64,000 nucleotides of DNA from Opisthorchis felineus (lineage: Eukaryota > Platyhelminthes > Trematoda > Opisthorchiida > Opisthorchiidae), in assembly GCA_004794785.1 (NCBI GenBank), contig SJOL01009489.1, positions 373,068-437,067 on the forward strand. The letters run 5' to 3'. The number at the start of each line of letters is the position of its first letter. Position 1 is the stretch's first letter. Positions 49,101 through 59,195 of the stretch are shown piece by piece. The position numbers and the translations under genes were made by a program. The notes under the pieces are model-generated. The model ran no database searches, had not been told where the DNA came from, and saw only the letters and a list, made by a program, of their open reading frames with translations.

Positions 49101-50821
49101 GTAGGCTGGCAAGGAAGCCACTTATCCTTCAGGTGTTGTCTGATAAGAGAATCTGTGTTGAAGATGGCTGGTAACTCAGCTCTTTCGTACAGGAATTGTG
49201 CCAAATTTTGCTTGATTCTGATTTGGACGTAATCATCCATGTGCCAGCGGCTGGCGACCACCACGGTATATAATCACGGTTTAGTCACGTGTACGAAAAT
49301 GTACCGTATTCAGTCGAGATTGAACGGTAAATTGCAGCACACGCTCAAAAAAGATGCCCGAGATACCCGGTTAAAAATAACATTTCGTTGCGAGCTGCAA
49401 AACGCGTGCAATATGAAGAAGCGTACCACATGTAGAAACCATTTTGATATCCCCGGAAGGTGTTCTCCTTGTCAGGGAATGCTGTATCAGTTCATGGATT
49501 ATGAACTAGTGGGTGGTGAGCATACGTTTGCTAACCTAATGTAATCCGCATTAGCCGGCAGTGTCGCATGCAGGGTCTGTGGAGATATTCATGAAAAACC
49601 TTCAGGCAATAAAACAACATGACGTATATCATTCATATATGAACTCGAAATAACGGATGACGCAAAGACCAGGTTGCAAATCTGCCGTACGCGTCATCAA
49701 CATACTTCTGCTTCCTTCTGTATTGGTTGACTTGACACTGTATTAACAACCCATGTCAATCTTCGCCGCGGCATTCTTTCAACTCATTGTTGTCATACAA
49801 ATTGAGGGTCTGAGATGAATTCAGATCGCTGGAGTCTAGACATAAGCAATCAAAGGACTGTGGACTGTGGACTCAAGTCCACAAAACTTTCAATTGGAAG
49901 CTGATGCCTTCATCCGGGGGCTATCGTCGTTTCCCTGAGCCTCCCACCGGTGGCATAAACGGCTGTGTGCTGAAAGTATACCAGGTCCGTTGATACACTA
50001 CTACTTTTTGCCAACATCATCCTAGACATCTCCTCCATATTCACAAAGTACACTTGAAACACTATTGCTACTCAAATGTGTTTGAGATAAAACTCAAGTT
50101 CCGGAAAGAATCTGTAGTACAACAGTATGGGAAATAAGCAAGTATGAGGCTACCTACTTCGATTATGGCTCTCTTTCTTGGATCGCTGTTTGAAATTCAT
50201 CGACTTTGGAACATCATCATATGGTTGATTGGAAAGATTGCCGGTAGACAGCTGTTGAGGCACTGAGGAACTGGCAGCAGAAGAACCGCCACCGTTGGGG
50301 GTAAATGTGAAGCCCTGATGGGCTGGAGTAGATGATTGTGAATTGGATGAGCCGGCCGAAGGGGCATAAGTCGGGATCGGAGTAGCGATGGTGAGGGGGT
50401 TAGCACCTGAAAGACCCATCTCCATACGGAGAGGTTGTAGGTCCTGCGCCGTAGGACTCGATACGCTTGCACGAAGACGTCCCGACGCAGCTATGGCAGC
50501 AGAAACATTAGCATAGCTGAGCGGGTTGAATTGGGAATCGGCCTTATCGTGTGATGGGATGGCGATTCCGGCGCCGGACGATGGCGAAAGGTTTGGAAAA
50601 TCGGTTCCGTATGTGCCTGAGATAGAAGAACCTGAGACGAGCGGAAAAAGGTGACCCCCAGCACTATGGAGCGATGAGGCCTGTGAATGTGGATGTACAA
50701 TTGTCGCACCACCGAATGGCTGCCATGCGAACAGCGATTGTGAAGTCAGACCACTAGCTGATCGTCCTATTGAAGCACTGGAACTGCTCTCCAGTGAAGG
50801 CAAGCGTTGGTTATATTCAAA
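34063..50821 (-). CDS. bHLH-leucine zipper transcription factor, MITF/TFE-like (multi-exon, 5' end missing)
   Basis: Five exons on the minus strand join in frame: 50821-50158, 48095-48014, 43224-43077, 35946-35422 and 34140-34063. The visible product is about 498 residues: Ser/Gly/Pro-rich 1-210, basic region about 211-227, helix 1 to about 243, helix 2 from about 254, zipper-like helix about 266-305, then a polar tail. H219, E223 and R227 form the H-E-R triad of class B bHLH proteins that read CACGTG-type E-boxes. I222 sits where MITF proteins carry the isoleucine linked to M-box recognition. Helix 2, NKGSVLRLSVNYIKDL, matches the family signature NKGxxLxxSVxYIxxL. Known family members act in the nucleus and control lysosome, autophagy, V-ATPase and differentiation genes; that role is inferred here. 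USF is the alternative because helix 1 (INSQIVYLSSLLP) resembles USF. No start codon was found upstream, so at least one 5' exon is missing. bHLH is near certain; the subfamily is likely. Confidence 0.8.
34141..35421 (-). other. Intron D-E of the bHLH-zipper gene
   Basis: This lies between the donor CAG|gtacga and the acceptor at 34141. It contains GGTT repeats followed by an 11-base G run at 34329-34339. No other gene is seen. An overlapping minus-strand frame at 35313-35597 shares exon D sequence in another phase and is taken as a shadow. Confidence 0.45.
35422..35946 (-). CDS. Exon D: end of the zipper and low-complexity C-terminal region
   Basis: The acceptor is ttccattcttgcctttacag and the exon starts in phase 0, matching the phase-0 end of exon C. 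The first residues, TLERIIQEQACG, fall where MITF proteins have ELEMQARAHG, which supports the junction. The rest is rich in Ser, Thr, Pro and Asn. It holds VNMKREQTEED, a possible SUMO site (psi-K-x-E) around K414; MITF carries known SUMO sites, but this one is only a motif. At 35422 the sequence CAG|gtacga is a fair donor that would splice on to exon E. If it is not used, translation continues VRRKF and stops at 35404. Confidence 0.8.
37376..37752. repeat. Foldback element, full-length but diverged
   Basis: Module A on the left (actcacaaggtcgctgaaat, cgacagcccattaccggttt) and reversed module A on the right (aaccggtagtaggctgcgga, gctttcagcagtcacc) flank a diverged module B. It shows the full A-B-B'-A' order and lies in intron C-D. 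Confidence 0.75.
39188..39228 (-). repeat. Foldback element, module A end fragment
   Basis: It reads gtgaagctgtcggagaggtc, tcagcaaccttacaag, the reversed end of module A. Confidence 0.6.
42713..42890 (+). repeat. SINE family 1 (tRNA-derived), copy 2
   Basis: The A-box-like gcagctcagtggttaaggct and B-box-like gtggttcaagcccgacctc are spaced as in a tRNA. The body reads ctgctcctgtcagggcttgg and ends near gtgttacagctgat. It lies in intron C-D of the bHLH-zipper gene, opposite to the gene. The long plus-strand frame across it is SINE sequence. Confidence 0.9.
43077..43224 (-). CDS. Exon C: helix 2 and first half of the leucine zipper
   Basis: This exon is 148 nt, one base plus 49 codons. The acceptor is ggctctag and the donor is the consensus gtgagt. 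It encodes DGRRNKGSVLRLSVNYIKDL, then a helix continuing through LKQENTLARQVIPLLRKRIE. Aligned from memory, it covers the 49-residue vertebrate MITF/TFEB exon starting DMRWNKGTIL and ending LLLRIQ with no gap. Two departures stand out: Arg replaces the family Trp before NKG (residue 253), and a proline (residue 291) lies in the zipper. Possible heptad positions are L269, M276, N283, I290, I297 and I304, the last in exon D. Identity as bHLH helix 2 is secure. Confidence 0.9.
43225..48013 (-). other. Intron B-C of the bHLH-zipper gene
   Basis: An intron of about 4.8 kb with one SINE family 3 copy (47618-47715) about 300 bp downstream of exon B in the sense of the gene. No further exon or gene is seen. 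Confidence 0.75.
47618..47715 (+). repeat. SINE family 3 (tRNA-derived), head
   Basis: It reads cagccactcgtgaccgaacg, gttaag, then gggttcgaaactccctggag, tttcgtcatgtgcgcaccgc, tgatgat. The A-box-like and B-box-like parts are clear, and the middle matches the reverse of the copy at 58.1 kb. Confidence 0.75.
48014..48095 (-). CDS. Exon B: basic region, helix 1 and loop of the bHLH
   Basis: This short 82-nt exon lies between the acceptor cctcttccctttgttcag and the consensus donor gtgagt. It encodes the completed Ile, then ERKRRDYINSQIVYLSSLLP and PELYRD, and ends with two bases (GT) that join T of the next exon to give Val. The phases (2 nt, 26 codons, 2 nt) mirror the short MITF-family exon that carries the same part of the domain, which from memory is 76 nt in vertebrates. 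A second possible donor (gttgta, exon to 48029) would give a loop five residues shorter, but it is much weaker. Helix 1 differs from the usual MITF NINDRIKELGTL and resembles USF more. It lies about 2.1 kb downstream of exon A. Confidence 0.85.
48096..50157 (-). other. Intron A-B of the bHLH-zipper gene
   Basis: An intron of about 2.1 kb between gtaggt and cctttgttcag. No repeat family from this window was recognised in it. A frame at 48196-48486 contains SINDRV but otherwise does not match helix 1. Confidence 0.75.
50158..50821 (-). CDS. Exon A: Ser/Gly-rich N-terminal segment and start of the basic region
   Basis: This internal exon is 664 nt and starts in phase 0. It follows a strong acceptor (minus-strand cttcctcctgtccacag) and ends before the donor gtaggt, leaving one base (A) for the next codon. 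It begins FEYNQRLPSLESS and has no ATG near its start, so it cannot be the first coding exon. The 221 complete codons are rich in Ser, Gly, Pro and Ala, as in a disordered activation region. They end in FKQRSKKESHNR, which is the start of the bHLH basic region. The next exon supplies TC to complete ATC (Ile), giving HNRIERKRR across the junction. The open frame, splice sites and basic motif agree, so I am confident in this exon. Overlapping open frames in other phases here are shadows. Confidence 0.85.
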
Positions 50822-52481
50822 CTGTGGACAGGAGGAAGAAAGAGAGCAATCGTCAGAATTGCATAGGAAACGAAAATCATATCACAATGGGAGGTGGGTG
50901 GGTCACATGGAGCTAATTTGCGTAGCCAGTCGGTCAAAAATGGCGACGGGGCTGTCTAGCTGTGCGGTGAATACACACGTCACGTGGACTCCCATGGAGC
51001 AACGTAACCTCAAAGTCATCAAAAGTTAGAAAGCTGATCATTGTACATGAGTATATAAGAAACTTGGATTGACAACTTGAACAGCCTCAGATGGTAACGT
51101 CGCAACAATCCTTTTTGAATAAAATAGAGACGACAGTTTGCACATCCTACAAGTCAAAAGTCTTGAGTGTAATCACACACGGACGCCACTGCAATTTTGA
51201 GGATTAGTGTTATGGAGAAAAAGTAATTCAACTGCGAGGAGTAAACATTAGTCTGAACAGAGAGAGAAATATTCTCACTCTCTTAGTACGTGCATCAGAA
51301 AGCACTACGTGGCTGGCTTTCGATACGGGGTGTGAAAGACCTGTCAACCATCAGGATCAACTCGAGAGAGAGAGATTACCTGACTGAGACTCGAAACACG
51401 ACCGGTGCCGTCTCGTACAGCCTACCAACATGCTGGTAGGGTAATCTAAACACCGATTGGAAAATTAAGACAAGTTTGGAACGCGGTATCCAGATTTGTG
51501 TGCTGCATCCGTTCGTTTACCAGTAATCGTTCGTGTTTTCATTAGGTAACCATCTGACTGTGAATACCATAGTTCATAGCCTCGGTTTTCCAGCAGTGCT
51601 GTTGTTTCCCATCCCTATGATCTCCGGTGAGTGCTGGGATGATGGCCAGCCCAAATACAGTAGTGAGCATGAGTTACCGAAAGATGACCAATTGAGATCT
51701 GCCGTCATTGGGCTATGCATCAAACGAAGTGGTTCTTCCCAACTGGAGGAGTTACTCGGATAGACTGACTAAAACTGGCCTCTTTTGTGAAGAAAATCGC
51801 TCTAGGGGGGGTAAACATAAATAAACAAACAAGCGGTGGGATATATAATGCTGTTTTAGAGTAACTGAGCTATTGGTTCATGCCGGAGCTTGATCCCACC
51901 AAGGTCATTACAAAGCGGAAAAATGTGTGAGTAAGATCAAGCGTTTTGCTCATCGATTAGCACAAGAGTTCCTAATCATGTGATGTTATGCACTCGAGGA
52001 AGGACAGGCATACAGAGGCTCACTGCATGCCGGTTGCCAACACAGTGAATCTGTGGTCAAACAACGAAAGTTACCGACACTGGAAATTTAAATTGGTTTT
52101 GAACTCATCCCATAAGCTGAGCTGTCCTGAATATCGGTCATCATATTGAGAAACAGAAAAATATGTCCAAATTTCTAGCTACTAGTGAATGACTTTCATG
52201 GATAATTTACAGATTTTTGGGAAATTATCCATCTCACGGACTCTACAACGAGGTTAAAAACTCTCTACAAATCACAAATTTCGAGTAACTCTTTGGTCAC
52301 ATCATACAAGGAATTTATCGTAACTGGTGTTGAAACTCTGATGCTACAGTATACGGTGGGATAAGGCGGGTACCAGCTTTTTCCAATGTAGTTTGGTTAC
52401 TTAAATCAATGTTTTTTTTTTGGTCAATAGGCACGGAAACAGGGATTAACTGTAATTTATGACTATCTTTTAACTTTTGAC
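50822..52481. other. Upstream intron or flank of the bHLH-zipper gene
   Basis: The missing 5' exon or exons of the gene should lie here or further up. GA-rich tracts occur near 51.26 and 51.37 kb. One possible 42-nt exon is noted separately; no other gene is seen. Confidence 0.4.
51380..51421 (-). CDS. Tentative 42-nt upstream exon of the bHLH-zipper gene
   Basis: The minus-strand sequence between ggtag and the donor CAG|gtaatc is open in the frame required by exon A and would encode AVRDGTGRVSSLSQ. The acceptor is poor and has only a weak pyrimidine tract. It does not resemble any MITF segment I know. It is recorded as the nearest plausible upstream exon and is quite likely false. Confidence 0.15.
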
Positions 52482-52655
52482 CTTGAGATGGCTCAGTGTT
52501 TAAGGCTCCAGCTTACTGACCACAAGGTTCGTGGTTCGAACCCAACCTCGGCAGCTCGACTGTTCCTGTCTAGACTTGGGTAGTACCTCAGCTCTCTGGT
52601 TCCTTCGGGCGGCATGGTATCCAAGGTCCAAAAGGGTGCTACAGCTGAACGGTTA
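52482..52655 (+). repeat. SINE family 1 (tRNA-derived), copy 3
   Basis: The A-box-like gagatggctcagtgtttaag, B-box-like cgtggttcgaacccaacctc and body ctgttcctgtctagacttgg are present, and it ends near ggtgctacagctgaacgg. Confidence 0.9.
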
Positions 52656-53017
52656 ACCTTGTGCTTGCGCAAAACAGAAGTGTGACGCAAGGCGTGAACA
52701 ATTCACACAGCCACAAGGTTTCGTCGGGCGAAGGTTTATGACATTTTCTATTGCAACAAAAGCATCCGAAGCATGCTTTCTAGTAAGACTTTCACCACGA
52801 CATCTTAGTCTGCCGTCCCACATACAGGCGAACGCATTTTTCGGACCGGAGCTGCCAAATGAATGCCTTGTTACTATATCCTAATGGTTCCTAATGTGAT
52901 TTCTAAGCGAACTGCGTGTTGGCCAAGTAAAAGTGATCTAAGTATGAACAGAAACCCAGACATTTGAAGCCCCACGTGACCACAAAATTCTGTCCGTGTA
53001 GTCGTTAACGAATGAAA

Positions 53018-53317
53018 TCAAACTGGTTCGCAGTGCGTCCAGTACGATTCTTTAACCCCTGGGATTGTAAGCTCAGCGACCCAGTGAATATCATGCCAAG
53101 AATGGTGCAAATCATCGGGACCGTCTGAAGTTTTTTCAACCCGTAAACCTACTGTTATTTGAGCGGTCTTGTCTGATTGCATACTGCCCAAGCGTCCATT
53201 TATGGTTGTGTGAACAATGACCTTTTCTTCAATTTCCGCTACTTTCAATCTAAGGTCCTCCTGTGGCTCTTTTGTATTACTGTTCTTCCAAAGCCTTTCA
53301 GTTCTACTGATGCATTA
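53018..53317 (-). other. Unassigned open frame of about 98 codons
   Basis: A minus-strand frame open between stops reads in part ERLWKNSNTKEPQEDLRLKV, then AEIEEKVIVHTTINGRLGSM and later DDLHHSWHDIHWVAEL. The composition is charged and protein-like and the first part could be a coiled coil. It has no ATG near its start and no convincing splice sites. I do not recognise it; it could be a mobile-element remnant or an exon of an unseen gene. Confidence 0.25.
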
Positions 53318-53368
53318 ACCATCTACTTACAAACCGTTGGCACCAGCCTCGATTGATCATGTTTCGAT

Positions 53369-53453
53369 TTGAAGAACATCGTAAACGAGAGAATCAGCTG
53401 GGTTCCAGGTGAGTCACCCGTCAAAACCAAATTGGTATGCTGATGAGTGTATT
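53369..53453 (-). repeat. Foldback element, module B fragment
   Basis: It reads ttgaagaacatcgtaaacga, gagaatcagctgggttccag, gtgagtcacccgtcaaaacc, aaattggtatgctgatgagt, close to the right half of the 29.1 kb copy. Confidence 0.8.
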
Positions 53454-54845
53454 AGTCAAAAGTTTCGAATGTTCGACAAACAGAAACCTTGTCCCGTAAC
53501 GAACTTGAAGGTGGAACACAACAGCGTATCTCTGCGCGTGTTTCGTCTTCAGAAACCTGGCCACAACCTTTCATTTGTCGCGAAATTTGTCATCCATTCC
53601 TCCTCGCACGTGAAAGGTTACCCTGTGAACTCAGCCGGTTGTGAGTAAGCTAAGTTTCTTTCGCTTAGAGAACTCGTCTCAGCTCGTTAGGGATGAGCAA
53701 TAAATTCGGTTGATGTTTGGTCAATATTCCGCACGGTGATTGGGGGAACACAACTAGCCTGCACATCGTCCCGTGTGGCCACTTGATTCCTCCGCACCAC
53801 ACCCCACATGTTTATTGAAATCCACACTGATGAAGAAGGCGTCCCACTTCTTTTGATTAGGCGTATCCAGGATGCTTGTGTGTGCATGCGCCAACCTCAA
53901 TATCGACCACACGCCAACCACACACCGTGTTGGAATCGACCGTAGTGGCACGCCTGCTGCACTGGCGATAAAAGTGCAGGGAGCAACAGATATATACACA
54001 AGGATGCACACACAAAAGCAGAGGCATCCGCGTCGTTGGAATTGCACTTGTGCGATGCATCGCCCCGCGCACCATACTTAAGGTCAACAAAGGTGGTCAA
54101 ATGAATGTGTACTTTATATCACGCACGTTCGATTACCTGCAGAGTGGTATTAAACTCGCATACGGTAAAGGTGCAACCACGGTAGTACTCTGGTGGTAGT
54201 ACAGATTTGTGTATGCAGAATAAATTAAACACTGTCCTAGAATGGTGGATATGAACTTCGATTCGAAACAGAACTGGGTTCCTTAACCACTTGTCATGAG
54301 CAACAGCCAAACAAAAATGCACGAAGCGAGGTCTATCCCCTTCAGTCCAGCCAAGAGGCGAAACACTCGTGTGGCTCGGCGTACAGCAGCGAAACGTGCA
54401 CGCGAATCTCATTAAAAACATTCACGCGGGTCGATAAATTAAGGTAAAAATTAATAGTACGAACGTAACGAAACAAAAGCTGTGACCTAGCAATAATAAA
54501 ACCATGTGGTGAGTTGCATGCGGGTCTGCATCGTTCAAACCAAATTGAGGTTTGAGAAGTCACATTAAGTAAGCCAAAACAGTCACGTAGATCCCTGATA
54601 CTTCCAGCACTAACTTGAACCAGTCCCGAAAACCCCGCAACCTTCATATGAAGTTCTCTTTGTGTTGAGAAAGCCCTGGGGAAATAAAAACCCTTGAGGC
54701 CATGAAAGTAGCTTTTTTATCGGTGAAGAATCCTTTCTCGCGGGATTATTTGAGGCATTCGTATGTGGTATATTCCGGAACTTAGGGTTGTCCAGAAATG
54801 AACATGAACATGAGGCCGGTCTATATGCAGAAAGACTAGTCCTTT
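53454..54845. other. No supported gene
   Basis: Several overlapping open frames of 60-100 codons occur on both strands between 53.7 and 54.6 kb, none recognisable. A CA-rich stretch lies near 53.9-54.0 kb. Confidence 0.45.
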
Positions 54846-55145
54846 TCGATGCTACTCACTATGTCGATGAAAACTTTGGACAAATCACTACCCGTTACAC
54901 CCTTCTTGGGACTCATCAGGCACGTCTGGTTTCCGAATCTCTATTAAACTAACTTTCCATTAGAACACTAAATTCTACGCATGTTGCGATGAACACACTT
55001 CCAAATTAAGTGGTGTTGTGACATGCTCAGCTACAGCTCAGCTACAGCTCACCTATATCACTCATCTATGGTAGCCTTCAGTTGAAGAAAACCGCGAATG
55101 AGAGGTTCAGGTGAATTTCAGCCAAGTTCCCCATCAACACGAACC
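54846..55145 (+). repeat. Foldback element, strongly diverged copy
   Basis: It shows module A (gatgaaaactttggacaaat, cgttacacccttcttgggac, tcatcaggcacg), then module B remnants (cttcagttgaagaaaaccgc, gaatgagaggttcagg). The 11-bp unit gctcagctaca is repeated in tandem at 55025-55050. Confidence 0.6.
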
Positions 55146-56949
55146 AAAGTCGCTCAGTCTGCTACAGTAATAGGATGTTGATATGACATTATTCTGGCCC
55201 GCTTGAGCAGACCTCTTGTGATAACCACTTGAGATTTTGTAGTTTTTACTGGTCAAATTCCTCTCCCCTAAGACAGACAGACACCGGAAAACTGGATGTT
55301 TCGTCCCCTCTGTGGATGATCTCTCTTCGGAGCGGGGGGGGAGGCAAACCGGGTTCTAGTTAGTGGCAGTCACTGTTGAGGAGTGCCGTTCATCAAGAGG
55401 GTCCAGTTTTGGTGATTTACTGTAGGTTTTAAAGGCCTCTCCGGATCCGTGATCCAAATGATAAATGAACGGATGATTTCGTTACCCCACCTCCTACGAA
55501 AACGATGAGTAGCCCTCTACAGCATTCATGGAGACGTTGACCTCCGAACACAATATATGAGTGTTCAGCGTAAAAAATCTTAGCAATGTATTATGGGCTG
55601 TAGTTAGTTGCAACGAGTAAAGGGTGAGTAGGCCACCGCATTCACATATCTACCGCAATGTCGATTATGATCGACCACACTGTAAGTGGAGGTAGAGGCG
55701 ACCAAAACCACTGTTAACAGCACGACACCATTGTTGAACATCAGTGCTTCACCTCTGTATACTATAGTCTGTTTGAAAACTTCACTGTAAAAAAGAGGAA
55801 CAAGGAGAGTAGGAGAGAGGGACCTTGTGCCGTCCTGCCAGAAGCATTCCGAGATGTCCACACCTCCAGACATTCATCTAAACAACCTGGACTGAAACTG
55901 AAAAAGACATCATCCACAAGGATCAGCATCCACATCTCGCATCCACATCTTCAGCCGAGCACAGAGTCCGTTGTGTTAGGCGGTTGTACCGACAGTACCC
56001 AAACTCTTCGTACTCGGTTTCATACTGTTCTGTAAGATCAAAAGTTGACCACCTCTCTTCTGGCGTCACTCCAAATCGGGCACGGAAAACAGTGTTTTTT
56101 TAGGTGGATGATGACTCCATAGATGCATTGCATGAGCACGCTACCACAGCTTGCGGTGCTGGGCCAATTTTTCGATTAAAGTAGCTGACGCACAACCGAA
56201 CGCAAATTCGTTGGCCTCAGCCTGAATGTGGTATAGTTAGAAGACTACATTCATTGAAGACCTAAAAACTTCTCAGGTCCGCTGCTCGTACGGACAACGT
56301 ATAACCGCCATAGAACAAGACAGTCCCTGTAGCAGTTGCCCAATAAACACGTCCCTTAAGGTTCAGCGATATGAACTACGGCCCGTTTGTAGCGGTTCCA
56401 CAGCGGTGCCATAGTTTTGTTCACCGCTGATTGGGGATCTGAGAGGACTTGGCAATCCATTACAGGTGAAAGCTCTTCACTATGTCGTCGCGTAAATCTC
56501 CTAGTGATGGAGAATGTCTGGCGGTTAAGGGGTTGTCAATAATAAACTGGCGTACGTTTCCAGATTCGCCTGCTACACCCAACTCCGCAAACAGGGGATA
56601 ATGCCTTATGCGGTTTGCGCTAAGCAGTATGTACACCGAACTGACCCCCCGTACCAGAGGGAACGAAACTGGAGGCTGAACATGTCCAAATGGTAGCCCA
56701 TAGTTTCATAGTCATGTTGGGTACATCTGAACAGTCAAGTTCCACAGTGTATGCAGTACAAGGTGTTCAGGATACACTCAGCATTCACAAGAGGCACTGC
56801 AAACACAAACATGTGGCTAGCTAGTGTTTGCCATTGTTCAGATTTATCTTCATAACGGCGGTTACAAAAAGTCACCTCTAACACCGCTGTCGGTCTAACA
56901 TTCCAGAATATGCACGGTATTAAGCTGGGGATCTGCAGAGAGAGATAGT
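55146..56949. other. No supported gene
   Basis: Open frames of up to 89 codons. A run of eight G lies at 55334-55341. Nothing recognised. Confidence 0.5.
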
Positions 56950-57120
56950 TCAGCTGTAAAACCCTTTCGGTACCTAGCTGCCATGCCACCCGAAGGAAGC
57001 ACGAGGGCTAGGATACTGCCAGGTTGCCCAAGCCTAGAAAGAGGAAGTCGAGATGCAGAGGTCGGGCTCGAACCACGGGCCAGTAAAATCGCGCTCTAAC
57101 CACTGAGCCATCTCGCCCCG
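56950..57120 (-). repeat. SINE family 1 (tRNA-derived), copy 4
   Basis: On the minus strand ggcgagatggctcagtggtt, agagcgcgatttt, then cgtggttcgagcccgacctc. The body contains cttgggcaacctggcagtat, and it ends in gaaagggttttacagctgaa. This is the best-preserved copy. Confidence 0.92.
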
Positions 57121-58065
57121 GAGGGATCTGCAGACACAGATGGCAACCGCTTCGGATAGAATGAGGACTGCAGGCCGAACCCAGGATACACCAGAATAGA
57201 GTTCTGTCAGTATGGTTTCGATAAGGACATTCAAACCAACAGTGCGACACAAATTCTGCCAAGGCATTTTAACATAGTGCATTCAATTACGTTGCGACAT
57301 CTGTTCCAAGCGTGGCCGATTTAAAGATCATTAAGTTCGCACAAAAAAGCATTTAGAATTTTGACGAACTGACGACGAATGCTGAGACCGCTAAGACATA
57401 AGGTCGGAGTTTGTGACAGGACTAAAAGAACACTGTTGAATGGATTCAATCCCACTTGAAACAGAGATGAAATAAAATGCGAACTTTTGCATTAAAAAAA
57501 ACAGATTTTGCGTCCTCCACTCAATGCGGCGATATGTGATTCCTACCGCTCGATGGGTCCGTCACAAGTTGTCTGATAAATAAATTCAGACTGCTTTTGG
57601 ACTTTTCAAAATATCACCCAGTATTGTTTACTAATTGTTATTGTTTTTATAAACTTGAATTGATGTACACTGGACGCGAACATGATCAGTAAGTTCTGAC
57701 TGGCCATAGGAATGCACCGTTTCTAAGTAATATCATCAAAATGAATAATTTTCTTGTGTTGCTGATGAGCTCCAATAAGAGCGAAAACGGAGTCCAGTGC
57801 TCCCCCCCTTCTGGTTTGGACGCACAAGAATACTTGTACCATGTTGATGTGTATGCAACTACTTCACCGTAGTATTTTGGAAGTAGTTGGGCGGCGCGCT
57901 AGCCAACAAACAAACAACACTCAAAGTATTCTTCAAGGACGAGGTGACCGTTTGGGCAACGTACTCACAAAGTCCGAAGGCGCTATTATATTAGCATGGA
58001 ATGTACTATGGTCTCAGACCACATGGACAAAGCTTTCCTTCGGTGTGCATATTAATTAGAGTTTT
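57121..58065. other. No supported gene
   Basis: Short open frames only, some extending out of the neighbouring SINE. Confidence 0.5.
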
Positions 58066-58250
58066 CATCTTGTCAGTAAAGCCAACCTATGCTGGAAAGC
58101 CGAGAAGTACTTAGCTGTTTCATTCTTGTTGGGAATTATCAGCAGTGCGCATCTCACGAAACTCAGAGAGTTTCGAACCCGCGACCGTCCGGCCAGTGGT
58201 TCAAAACTTAACCATTTGGCCACGAGTGGCTGGTCAGCGGTGCGATTAGC
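58066..58250 (-). repeat. SINE family 3 (tRNA-derived), most complete copy
   Basis: The minus strand starts cagccactcgtggccaaatg, gttaag (A-box-like), then gcgggttcgaaactctctga (B-box-like), then gtttcgtgagatgcgcactg, and ends with ccagcataggttggctttac. The other family 3 copies align to parts of it. Confidence 0.85.
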
Positions 58251-59011
58251 CCTCACTTGGACTGGACATAGCGCTACTTATCCTTCAGTGTCGGAAACCA
58301 TATCGACTGGTCACGTGTTGACTGGCTCCTCGAGTGACGATTTCTCAATATTAATTAATATTAGGTAGTTGGAACCAGTCAAAGAGATACAGGGAAGAGA
58401 TTCGAAAGGTTAGCATTCGTTTCACTTCTCCACAAGGATATAAAAAGTGACAATGAAAACCTGTGCATAATTAAGTTTTCCGGAAAGCAGAACAAGTAGG
58501 TGATGCTACTTGACTGCCGAGAACAGAGGAATTCAGCCGTTTCTCTTTCAATTTGGGACTTTGCTGTAAGCAAGTCACCTTGTGACGAAAAGTTCTGGCT
58601 TTATCAGACAGCCATTTTGACTTGATGACGATGTGAGTAGTGCCTAGGGGGGCAAACCTGACGCGGATTTAGAGCTACAACATTCAATACAAAAAAAAAC
58701 AAATAATACGTGGACAACTTTCGGTCAACCACAGCAAACAGAATGGAACAGAACTGGTTCCACAGCAAACTGATCCCAGGTCATCAGCTAGCCTGTTTCG
58801 TCTCCGGAACTGAATAATCCACGTTGACAGTACTAGTGTCCACCTTCTGAAGAGACCGTTTCCGACTGGTTCAGTAAGTGGTCACTGTACGGAGATTTGG
58901 GTGCGCTTCAAAACCGCAGTGGCTGATCCGCGCTGTGCGTGGTAAAATGGCCCGATTATGTCGACTCGGTCAAAATGGACCACAACACACGAGGAGATTA
59001 GTAAGAGGATA
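58251..59011. other. No supported gene
   Basis: Short open frames only. Confidence 0.5.
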
Positions 59012-59195
59012 CTCTAGTATGCTCGGTGGTCAAGACGCCGGCTTACGGACTGGGAGGTCCGTGGTTCGAACCCGACCTCTGCATCTCAACTGCTCCTGTC
59101 TAGGTCTGGACAAAATGGCAGTATCCCAGCCCTAGCACCTTCTTCCGTTGTCATGGCAGCTAGGCACCGAAAGGGTGTTACAACTGAACGATTAT
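59012..59195 (+). repeat. SINE family 1 (tRNA-derived), copy 5
   Basis: A diverged A-box-like region (gtatgctcggtggtcaagac) is followed by the clear B box gtggttcgaacccgacctct, the body ctgctcctgtctaggtctgg and the end gtgttacaactgaacg, then attattattg. Its translated frame contains VVRTRPLHLNCSCLGL, of the kind seen in liver-fluke gene models. Confidence 0.88.

Noticed and set aside
58878..59135. 85-codon plus-strand frame with VVRTRPLHLN
   Set aside because: It is SINE family 1 sequence, not a gene.
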